Of a DNA stretch of 38,389 nucleotides, positions 30,640 through 37,541 are shown one piece after another. The notes below the pieces were generated by a model that saw only the letters and a list, made by a program, of their open reading frames with translations, searched no databases and was not told where the DNA came from. The position numbers and the translations under genes are program-made. The stretch comes from Synergistaceae bacterium (GTDB lineage: Bacteria; Synergistota; Synergistia; Synergistales; Aminobacteriaceae), in assembly GCA_017446055.1 (NCBI GenBank), contig JAFSRQ010000059.1, forward strand, positions 1 through 38,389. Reading direction: 5' to 3'. Numbering within the stretch: position 1 is the first letter of the stretch; each line of letters opens with the position of its first letter.

Positions 30640-33600
30640 ATGTACAGCAGACTGACGACATCAACAATGTACAGCAGCTTGATGGACTCATTATCGCAGA
30701 GCCAGAGAAACCTTCAGGACTTGCAGAGGCAGATAGCTACCGGGAATAAATACACGAGGCTTTCGGACAACCCTTCGGCAATATCGCGGTCATTGGGTTT
30801 GCAGTCGGCAATGAACGCCAACGACAAGTACCAGACCAACACAACAAACGGAATAACTATGCTCCGTTATGCTGACTCCGCTCTGAACAACGTACTCGAT
30901 GCCGTGCAGTCAATACGAAGCCTCGTGATTCAGGCGGGGGACGGGGCATTGACCGAGGATCAGCTCAAGGACATATCAGCTCAGATTGAGGCCAACAGGA
31001 AAATCATGATGGACAACCTGAACACGAAAATTGCAGGACAGTATATTTTCGGCGGGACGGACACAAGCACGCGGCCTTTTGTCGAGATGGCTGACGGAAG
31101 CATTCAGTATCAGGGGACGGACGAGAGAATACAGTATGCGGTAAGCGAGGGGCTGTTAGGGGATGTGTCGTTTGCAGGCAGTGATATTGTCCCGGAGAAT
31201 GAAGACTCGTACTTCATCTGCTCGCATAAGGTTGGCCTCGACTGGACATGGCAGGGAAGGGAAGAGAAAGTACAGATTACAGTAGGCAGCAGGACATTAT
31301 CTGTATTCATTCCTGAAGACTGGAAGGATTCCGATTACAACAAGACCAACAAGTATGTGGGCGATAATACGAAGCTGGTGAATTACTCTGACAAGAACGA
31401 ATACAGAGACCCCCGCGAGCTTACAGGGATAAGCCTTCAGGATCTTGCTGACATAGTGAACTCGTCCCTGGAAGAACAGGGTGCGGATATGCTCGTCAAG
31501 GCGTATATTGAGCGCGATGAGCAGGCCGGGACTCAACAGTTATACCTCAAGAGCAACACGGGCGAGAAAGTCGGAATCACCGGGTGGCCTGATACTGACT
31601 ATATGCCGATGGAGGCCGAAATCACAACGCTTGACATGAATAGTGTTGACTGGAAGCCCGCGGCAGGAGAGACATCAATTCTCAGAATCTCAACAGGAAA
31701 TTCATCAACATCAATCCTCACAGACAACGAAATAGCACAGAAGACAGATGACGAGCTCGCCAAAGAAGGAATTGTGCGTATCACTGACACTGACACCTCA
31801 GAGACTCTCGCCGAGAAAATCAACAGCATCAACGGAATATTCGCCAGAACGTCAGCAGACGGCAGCAGGATAGTCATAACAGCCGAACGCACCGGTGATG
31901 TCCCTGAAGACAGGCTCCACGTTGACGAGGCAAAAGAATCCCTGAAGTACCCATCGCTCACAATCAAGGCAGAAGGAAGCGCGGAGAAAATGTTTGCGCT
32001 TGAGGAAGGCGAGACCATAATAACCGCGAAAAGTGAGACACGGAAACTTGACCACAGCCACATGGACGTTTTTGACGTTCTCGGAATGGAGACGGCCATG
32101 AAGTCGCGCGAGCTGGGCATGAATGACACACTCACTGTTGAGGCGGGAGAGCAGCTGCACTGGCGCGTGATGAGCGGAGGCCACACGGTAGATGTCAAGC
32201 TCAACGCAGGCACGTACACCCTCGAAGACCTAGCGTCAAGGCTCAAGAATGCCGGGGCGGGATGGCTTGAGGTTACAGTGAGTGAGGACGTGAAAGACGA
32301 CTCCGGGCAGGACACCCTCAACAATGAGGAGAAAACACAGAGGCTCGTCATACGCGGCTACAACGGCGAGCAGGTGATATTCCTCGACATGAACGGAAGC
32401 AATTACGCTGACAGGCTCGGACTCTCGACGGCTCTGCGCACTGATGCTTACACGAATACCTCTGCGGGTGTGGGCATGAGGTGCGTCAATTTCCCGTCAG
32501 CACCATGCGTTGATGACAATGTGGGAATCCCTATGCGTGTTCAGATGAATTGCGGAATGTATTACGATGTCAACATCAAGAAGGCAGATGTCGTTGACCC
32601 TCAGACCGGGTTTGTTGACCGTTCGCTAGTCATGCAGTCTATTGTTGACCAGGTGAATGACATTGAGGGCTATGATGTTATGGGCTTTGCGCAGCATATT
32701 GACTCGGACGGCAGCGAGATTCCCGAATCCTGCTCGATGTACTTCCTTTCCGGGGAAGCGTTCACTGTTGTCGACATGCCTTTTGACGATCCCGAATGGA
32801 ACGACTATTCCGGCGGTCTCGCGGCTCAGATGGGCATTCACGGCGGAGTAACGTCCAACCTTCAGCAGACAGTGATACCCATGAAGGACAGCAGGCTTAC
32901 GGACTCCGGGACTTTCGGGGACGCATACACAGAGGCGGGGCTGACATTCCGCGATGGCACGATAAGGTTCTCGAACCTGTCGCACAGCGTGGAGATTGAC
33001 GTTAGCGCGGAAGACACCGTGAAGGATGTGCTAGACCGTCTCAGGACTCAGGCGGGAGACTGGCTGTACGTGAACTATTACGACCAGCACATGGGGCAGG
33101 CGGCAATGAGAAATTCCGGCGATTACCCGATAATCTCAATCTCATCTGTTGACGGCTCTGCGGTGAATGTTCTTGACGTTAAGGGGCATGTAGCGGAAGA
33201 CGCACTCGGACTGTCAACAGGTATTCAGGGACGCTTGAATGAGTCGGGAACAGGCGTGGGCATGATGGATGACAGGTTCACCTGGGACATAGCTGCTCAG
33301 ACATTCCCGGCTGACACGATGAATATCACTGTGGCGGGCTATACTCACACGATAGACTTGACGGCACTGCGTGATGTTACGGCGGACGACAAGATAAAGG
33401 CTGATGACATAGCGCAGTTCATCAACGCAAGAATGCAGGACTATGATGTTCAGGCGGAAATCAACAGGGACGGGGAATTAATGCTGTGGTCGCCGCGTGG
33501 ATATTCGGTGAGTATTGATTTCATGGAGAAAAGAGACAGCAGTTATCCGTTTGACTACAGGAATTTTTCTGCACAGTCGGCAATGATTGATGTTGACGGG

Positions 33601-34281
33601 AAAAGATACACGGTAGACTTCTCACAGGCTCAAGACGCAGACGACAGGAAAAACGCTGTCCTCGCGGCCTTCAGTAACAGCGGCATCACGGCAGAAGCGG
33701 ACGAAAACGCCGGGACAATCTCGTTCAAGAAGGCTGACGGTACTTCACTGACTGCGGAAATCTCGTACCTCTCCGGGATAACATCAGAATTTCTCGGCAC
33801 GGACACATCATCACGGAGCTATTACCGAGGGGGCTATAACCTTGAGGGCGGAGCAAACACACGGGGTATCAGCGCGGATGACCTGTATCACAGCGGCATT
33901 CACACACAGAACGCGACCATCAGAAGCGGCGCGAACACCATGAAGCAGAACGGCTTCGGGGTAATTGACGACATAATTTCAGCGGTCGAGTCTGGCAACA
34001 GGGATGCCATTTCCGACAAGATGCTTCCGAGAATTGATGCCTTCATCAGCAACATTCTCTCAGTCATGGCCGAGAACGGAGCACTTCAGGCACGCTACAA
34101 CTACAACAATGAGCGTCTTGTTACGGAGAATACCATCATGGATGAACAGTATGATGAACTGGCGAAGATTGACCCGGCGGACGCAATATCTCAGCTCATG
34201 ATTGCCGACTATATGTATCAGGCGAACCTTGCAGTAATCTCGCGTATGATACAGCCGAGCCTTCTGGACTTCCTGCACTAG
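30640..34281 (+). CDS. flgL: Flagellar hook-associated protein 3 FlgL, greatly enlarged
   Basis: The second hook-filament junction protein, 1213 residues against about 300-400 in most bacteria. The N-terminal 150 residues carry the flagellin-like D0/D1 region (MYSRLTTSTMYSSLMDSL, then RQIATGNKYTRLSDNPSAI, and KIAGQYIFGGTDT). The last 120 residues complete it (IDPADAISQLMIADYMYQAN and MIQPSLLDFLH). Between them about 900 residues form repeated beta-rich blocks. They include a hook-IN-like DTSETLAEKINSINGIFAR (about 385-405) and recurring LGLST-x(8-12)-GVGM endings (LGLSTALRTDAY and LGLSTGIQGRLN). The insertion is probably exposed on the outside of the junction. It starts after AAGGAG. A strong terminator follows, plus a decayed copy of the gene's own end. 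Confidence 0.95.
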   Translation: MYSRLTTSTMYSSLMDSLSQSQRNLQDLQRQIATGNKYTRLSDNPSAISRSLGLQSAMNANDKYQTNTTNGITMLRYADSALNNVLDAVQSIRSLVIQAGDGALTEDQLKDISAQIEANRKIMMDNLNTKIAGQYIFGGTDTSTRPFVEMADGSIQYQGTDERIQYAVSEGLLGDVSFAGSDIVPENEDSYFICSHKVGLDWTWQGREEKVQITVGSRTLSVFIPEDWKDSDYNKTNKYVGDNTKLVNYSDKNEYRDPRELTGISLQDLADIVNSSLEEQGADMLVKAYIERDEQAGTQQLYLKSNTGEKVGITGWPDTDYMPMEAEITTLDMNSVDWKPAAGETSILRISTGNSSTSILTDNEIAQKTDDELAKEGIVRITDTDTSETLAEKINSINGIFARTSADGSRIVITAERTGDVPEDRLHVDEAKESLKYPSLTIKAEGSAEKMFALEEGETIITAKSETRKLDHSHMDVFDVLGMETAMKSRELGMNDTLTVEAGEQLHWRVMSGGHTVDVKLNAGTYTLEDLASRLKNAGAGWLEVTVSEDVKDDSGQDTLNNEEKTQRLVIRGYNGEQVIFLDMNGSNYADRLGLSTALRTDAYTNTSAGVGMRCVNFPSAPCVDDNVGIPMRVQMNCGMYYDVNIKKADVVDPQTGFVDRSLVMQSIVDQVNDIEGYDVMGFAQHIDSDGSEIPESCSMYFLSGEAFTVVDMPFDDPEWNDYSGGLAAQMGIHGGVTSNLQQTVIPMKDSRLTDSGTFGDAYTEAGLTFRDGTIRFSNLSHSVEIDVSAEDTVKDVLDRLRTQAGDWLYVNYYDQHMGQAAMRNSGDYPIISISSVDGSAVNVLDVKGHVAEDALGLSTGIQGRLNESGTGVGMMDDRFTWDIAAQTFPADTMNITVAGYTHTIDLTALRDVTADDKIKADDIAQFINARMQDYDVQAEINRDGELMLWSPRGYSVSIDFMEKRDSSYPFDYRNFSAQSAMIDVDGKRYTVDFSQAQDADDRKNAVLAAFSNSGITAEADENAGTISFKKADGTSLTAEISYLSGITSEFLGTDTSSRSYYRGGYNLEGGANTRGISADDLYHSGIHTQNATIRSGANTMKQNGFGVIDDIISAVESGNRDAISDKMLPRIDAFISNILSVMAENGALQARYNYNNERLVTENTIMDEQYDELAKIDPADAISQLMIADYMYQANLAVISRMIQPSLLDFLH

Positions 34282-34291
34282 GGGAGGGATT

Positions 34292-34329
34292 ACAGCGGTT
34301 AGGGATTGAGGACTCTGGCCGCTGTTTTT
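34292..34329 (+). terminator. Rho-independent terminator of flgL (first copy)
   Basis: acagcggttag (34292-34302) pairs with ctggccgctgt (34315-34325), with two G-T pairs and a 12-nt loop. TTTT follows. The same hairpin is repeated at 34472-34509. Confidence 0.82.
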
Positions 34330-34352
34330 GTGTGTGTCATGATAATTCCAGT

Positions 34353-34528
34353 AACGAGCTCTTGTTGCGGAAAACACAGCGAAGGTTGACCAGGACAATA
34401 TCACAGCTCATGATTGCCGACTATATGTATCAGGCGAATCGTCTGGACTTCCTTCACTAGGGGAAAAGATTACAGCGGTTAGGGATTGAGGACTCTGGCC
34501 GCTGTTTTTGTGTCATGATAATTCCAGT
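34353..34528 (+). pseudogene. Decayed tandem duplicate of the flgL 3' end, its terminator and the adjacent phosphatase 3' end
   Basis: This stretch repeats 34108-34352 with internal deletions. AACGAGCTCTTGTTGCGG matches the AATGAGCGTCTTGTTACGG of flgL. The 25-bp stretch from CAGCTCATGATTGCCG onward is identical, and CTGGACTTCC-TCACTAGGGG and the terminator hairpin follow. The unit ends with TGTCATGATAATTCCAGT, which in this second copy is the true 3' end of the phosphatase gene. About 33 bases of flgL are missing from the copy (it runs from MYQAN straight to RLDFLH), along with another stretch of about 30 bases earlier. It is not expected to be translated. The tandem layout suggests slippage or unequal recombination at the junction of two convergent genes. 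Confidence 0.85.
34472..34509 (+). terminator. Second copy of the flgL terminator hairpin
   Basis: Same arms as the first copy, at 34472-34482 and 34495-34505, with TTTT after. Read on the minus strand it stands just past the phosphatase stop, so it may end that transcript as well. Confidence 0.75.
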
Positions 34529-35289
34529 GCTATGCATGTTACGTTGTCGACTCCTCCGCGCCTCAATGCCTCGTCAACAAGAGAGTTAACCGCGTCCTCT
34601 GGTGTCTTTGACTCCTTCATGAGGCCGGAAATTTCGCGGTGAGTCATCATTTCGTTCAACCCGTCAGTAGTCAGCAATACCCGCCTGTTTTCGTCAGCAA
34701 AAAACGGCCCGTAAGTGTCCGGGACTGCCCCGAAATCATCGCCCATGCCAAGAAAACGTGTCAGCCTATGACGCAATGGACTCTTCTCCGCGTCTCTTGC
34801 CCTCATCATTCCCATCCTCACGCGCTCTTCTGCCACAGTATGATCGTCAGTGATACGCACCAATACCCCGCTGTTGTCCCGGTAAATTCTTGAGTCGCCC
34901 AAGTTGTAGACGCTGAACGACTCGCCGTCAACAACAACAAGACCCATTGTAGTACCTGTGATGATATTCTCACGCCGCATGATGTCCCGGAGTCTTCCGC
35001 CTGCGTCAAGAGAGTAACTGCTGACAGCCTCATAGCCTCCCGCGAGAATTTTCCCGGAATATTCCGAGAGAGTCTCAGCGGCAGTAAGTGAGGCCAATTC
35101 CCCGCAGTCATGGCCGCCCATGCCGTCAAAGACAGCGAATATACACGGAGCTTCAGCAAATCCGCTCAGGAAAAACGGCCTGTTGCATTCGTCAGGTGTC
35201 ATGTAGATTCCGTTGCAGTAAAAGTTATCCTCATTGTTTGTCCTGACACTGCCAGTCTCAGAACGCACAGCAAATTTCACGCCTGCCAT
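34513..35289 (-). CDS. PP2C-family protein serine/threonine phosphatase
   Basis: This protein of about 258 residues is a soluble bacterial PP2C (PrpC/Stp-like) that uses two or three divalent metals to remove phosphate from Ser/Thr. Metal and active-site motifs are in order: VRTNNEDNFY near the N-terminus, AVFDGMGGHDCGE (about 50-62), VYNLGDSRIYRDN (about 126-138), LLTTDGLNEMM (about 205-215) and GGVDNVTCIALE near the C-terminus. The ATG at 35289 has GGAAGGTG 9 bases upstream; the frame runs on to a TTG 7 codons earlier that overlaps that site. No partner kinase is adjacent. It is divergent from the mpg gene, separated by 34 bases that hold an AT-rich possible bidirectional promoter. Confidence 0.93.
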   Translation of the reverse strand: MAGVKFAVRSETGSVRTNNEDNFYCNGIYMTPDECNRPFFLSGFAEAPCIFAVFDGMGGHDCGELASLTAAETLSEYSGKILAGGYEAVSSYSLDAGGRLRDIMRRENIITGTTMGLVVVDGESFSVYNLGDSRIYRDNSGVLVRITDDHTVAEERVRMGMMRARDAEKSPLRHRLTRFLGMGDDFGAVPDTYGPFFADENRRVLLTTDGLNEMMTHREISGLMKESKTPEDAVNSLVDEALRRGGVDNVTCIALELS

Positions 35290-35311
35290 AATAGAATCAC
35301 CTTCCGGCAAC

Positions 35312-35317
35312 TATAAT
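35312..35317 (+). promoter_or_regulatory. Candidate -10 giving a leaderless mpg transcript
   Basis: A perfect TATAAT lies only 6 bases before the mpg ATG at 35324, so a transcript from it would start at or next to the start codon. The element is near-palindromic (ATATTATA on the other strand) and could also serve the divergent phosphatase gene. The -35 is poor. Confidence 0.4.
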
Positions 35318-35323
35318 ATCATC

Positions 35324-35908
35324 ATGAAGAAATTAGGCCGCTCATTTTACGCAAGGGATACCTGCACAGTAGCAAGAGAACTAATCGGGAAAATACTTGT
35401 CCACGACTCGAACGAAGGCAGGACTTCAGGAATTATCGTTGAGACGGAAGCCTACAGAGGCCCGGAGGACAAAGCCGCCCACAGTTACGTCGGGAAACGT
35501 ACAGCCCGCACAGAAATCATGTACCACGAAGGGGGACTCGCGTATGTGTACCTCATCTACGGGATGCACTGCTGCTTCAACGTTACGGCCAGTGTTCCGG
35601 GAAAACCTGAAGCTGTGCTGATACGTGCGCTTGAGCCTGCTGAAGGAGTCGACATCATGCTTCGGAGGCGGGGAATGTCTGACACTCGGAAGCTGTGCAA
35701 TGGGCCGGGCAAACTGTGCAAGGCTATGGGAATCACGAGGGAGCATTACGGGGCGGACTTGTGCGGAGATGAGCTGTATGTTGCTGACGTAGGGAAGGAA
35801 TTTCGTGTTGGGACTTCTGAGCGGGTGAATATAGATTACGCGGAGGAATGGAGATTTGTGCAGTGGAGGTATTTTGCGGAAGGGAATGCGTTTGTGTCAA
35901 AGAGGTAA
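35324..35908 (+). CDS. mpg: 3-methyladenine DNA glycosylase (AAG/Mpg family)
   Basis: A 194-residue cytoplasmic monofunctional glycosylase that removes alkylated purines such as 3-methyladenine. The family landmarks are FYARDTCTVARELIGKILVH (about 6-25), IVETEAYRGPEDKAAHSY (about 38-55, with the catalytic Glu/Asp region), GLAYVYLIYGMHCCFNVT (about 74-91), VLIRALEP and NGPGKLCKAMGI (about 125-136). Length is typical. The ATG at 35324 fits the family N-terminus. A longer frame from 35234 would overlap the start of the divergent phosphatase gene and is rejected. There is no ribosome-binding site in front, and TATAAT is 6 bases upstream, which suggests leaderless translation. It faces the purD operon tail across a repeat. 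Confidence 0.94.
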   Translation: MKKLGRSFYARDTCTVARELIGKILVHDSNEGRTSGIIVETEAYRGPEDKAAHSYVGKRTARTEIMYHEGGLAYVYLIYGMHCCFNVTASVPGKPEAVLIRALEPAEGVDIMLRRRGMSDTRKLCNGPGKLCKAMGITREHYGADLCGDELYVADVGKEFRVGTSERVNIDYAEEWRFVQWRYFAEGNAFVSKR

Positions 35909-35925
35909 CCCCCTGTATCTCTCAG

Positions 35926-35963
35926 AAAAGACTACCCCCCTGTATCCTCCCTTGGCAGGGGGG
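35926..35963 (-). terminator. Probable terminator of the purD-permease-nuclease operon
   Basis: On the minus strand CCCCCCTG (35963-35956) pairs with CAGGGGGG (35942-35935) around a 13-nt loop. TAGTCTTTT follows (T run 35929-35926). It overlaps an imperfect inverted repeat. Confidence 0.6.
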
Positions 35964-36007
35964 ACGAGAGTTCCGGTATACTTGCCTCCTCTGCACAAGG
36001 GCAGGAT
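35943..36007. repeat. Imperfect inverted repeat, REP/MITE-like
   Basis: The left arm starts TATCCTCCCTTGGCAGGGG (35943). It matches the reverse complement of the right arm, which ends GCACAAGGGCAGGATA (36007), over about 22 bases with small gaps. An extra partial left arm (CCCCCTGTATC) lies at 35910-35920. Read in frame the minus strand gives LCRGG and PAKGGYRG, phrases that recur in dispersed palindromic repeats of many bacteria. Other copies would be needed to prove a family. Confidence 0.6.
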
Positions 36008-36023
36008 AGGGTTGCTGCTTGCG

Positions 36024-36749
36024 CTATTCCGGGTCTTTTCCCCAGAGACCTTTCTTCTGTTCCCGTGCCTCGCGCTGAATGTGGACAAAGATATTCGCGT
36101 ACCGGGAATTAGGCTGTACCGTCATGAGCTGGGCATATCCCCCTGAAAGCAGTATAGCGTTGAACATGTGCTTACGGATTGCGGACTCATCGTCAAGCTC
36201 GTCCTTCGTGGGTTCCTTAAGCCAAACGTAAGCAAGCATCCTGTCGTACCTGTCCTTCACTCCCACGTCCGTCTGAAGCCACACTGTTTTTCCGTCAAGC
36301 TGGGACTTGGTGAAGTTGCTGGCCTCTTTGCCGTAATACTGGACGGGCTTTGTAGGGTGGACGGTTTCGGGCGTGTCGACACCGAGAAATCTCACGCGCT
36401 CCTTGAGGTACTTGCTCCCATCGTCAAACAGGAACGAGATTATCGCTGTGTCCCCGTCAACAACACGCTCAACTTTGGCCTTGTAGACAGTGTTGCGCCT
36501 GAGTTCGAGACTTTCGAGGGCGTTTGGGCCTTTGTGGTAGTGGTACTCGCCTGTCTCCTTGTCGGTATGTCCGCCGTTCTTGTCGAGTTTTCCGGGATGA
36601 GCTGAGGCAGTCAGCACCATTGCCAGAACGAGAATTGCTGACAGTATGAGGCTTGTCTTGCGCATGAGGGGGGCGGACGGGTGTCTTGTCCCTAGCATGA
36701 GCTTTGTTGACAGGTGTCTTACCCCGCACATGAATTTTGTTGCAAGCAT
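36024..36749 (-). CDS. Exported thermonuclease-family (SNase) protein with YHYH segment
   Basis: About 241 residues. A hydrophobic export signal (about 32-50, RKTSLILSAILVLAMVLTASA region) is followed by HPGKLDKNGGHTD-GEYHYH (about 51-72). This His-rich YHYH segment is often found in secreted nuclease-related proteins. The staphylococcal-nuclease-like domain (about 88-238) has RVVDGDT (about 95), RFLGVDTPET (about 118) and DRYDRMLAYVWL, the usual Asp/Arg/Glu active-site positions. It would degrade DNA or RNA outside the cytoplasm. The start is uncertain: an AAAGGA precedes the ATG at 36749. An inner ATG at 36665 fits the signal peptide better but has no ribosome-binding site. The extra N-terminal residues consist of an 11-residue near-repeat. 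It is last in the purD operon, 21 bases after the permease. Confidence 0.88.
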   Translation of the reverse strand: MLATKFMCGVRHLSTKLMLGTRHPSAPLMRKTSLILSAILVLAMVLTASAHPGKLDKNGGHTDKETGEYHYHKGPNALESLELRRNTVYKAKVERVVDGDTAIISFLFDDGSKYLKERVRFLGVDTPETVHPTKPVQYYGKEASNFTKSQLDGKTVWLQTDVGVKDRYDRMLAYVWLKEPTKDELDDESAIRKHMFNAILLSGGYAQLMTVQPNSRYANIFVHIQREAREQKKGLWGKDPE

Positions 36750-36770
36750 GGATGAATCAAATCCTTTCAC

Positions 36771-37541
36771 CTAAGATAGCAGGTCATAAATTACCCTGAC
36801 GAAAAACAATGATAGCACAATCAAGATTACTGGTCTTACAGCTTTTGCCCCGCCGCGCTCGAAGAAACGCGCCCCGATGTAGTTACCCGCGATGCTGAAG
36901 CACCCCGCCGCAATCCCGACAGGAAGTATCACTTTGCCGTTCACGAAATACACGACGATAGCCGCGAGGTTGGTCGCGAAATTTATCGCCTTCGTTACGC
37001 CGTTGGCCTTCTGTACGCTGAGACGAGTCGCCCCGGCCATGAGGAGGAGCATGAACGTACCAGCTCCCGGCCCGTAGAAGCCATCGTAGAAGCCCAAGAA
37101 GAACGCCACAAGCACGCACACGATGTATGTCCGCCGTGTTACAGCGTCGCTAGTCTCCCTTTCCTCACGCAACAAGTCCTGGCTCCTGAAGACGTACCAG
37201 GCTGTTACCGGGAGGATTGCGAGCATGAGAATCTTGAAGGCGTAATCGCTGATGAGGAGGGCTGTCCTTGCGCCGAGTGATGAGCCAATGAGAGCGAAGA
37301 CTATTCCGAGTGCCGACAGCTTCAGGGGCATGTAGCCGTCGCGCATGAACTTGGTGAAGGCTATTGACGTACCCATTGCCGAGCTGACTTTGTTTGTGCC
37401 TATCGCGAAATGAACGGGGAAGCCGGAAATCATGAACGCAGGAAGTGTGATCAACCCGCCCCCTCCGCCGATTGCGTCAATGACTCCGCCGATGAAGATT
37501 AACGGGCAAATTATGAAGAGCTGCGAAATTTCCCAACTCAT
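36771..37541 (-). CDS. TauE/SafE (TSUP) family membrane permease
   Basis: This 256-residue inner-membrane protein has about eight hydrophobic helices in two related halves. The first helix contains GGVIDAIGGGGGLITLPAF, and the second half carries GFYDGFYGPGAGTFMLLL, the two glycine-rich signature loops of the TauE/SafE sulphite-exporter-like family. Members are linked to export of organosulphur compounds or sulphite, but most substrates are unknown. The ATG overlaps the purD stop by four bases (ATGA), which implies coupled translation; there is no obvious functional link to purine synthesis. Confidence 0.93.
   Translation of the reverse strand: MSWEISQLFIICPLIFIGGVIDAIGGGGGLITLPAFMISGFPVHFAIGTNKVSSAMGTSIAFTKFMRDGYMPLKLSALGIVFALIGSSLGARTALLISDYAFKILMLAILPVTAWYVFRSQDLLREERETSDAVTRRTYIVCVLVAFFLGFYDGFYGPGAGTFMLLLMAGATRLSVQKANGVTKAINFATNLAAIVVYFVNGKVILPVGIAAGCFSIAGNYIGARFFERGGAKAVRPVILIVLSLFFVRVIYDLLS

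Noticed and set aside
35234..35323. N-terminal extension of the DNA glycosylase
   Set aside because: It would overlap the start of the divergent phosphatase gene, and the family N-terminus matches the ATG at 35324.
35897..36088. Open frame of 63 codons on the minus strand past the thermonuclease gene
   Set aside because: It reads through the palindromic repeat; phrases such as LCRGG are typical of repeat DNA, not of a gene.
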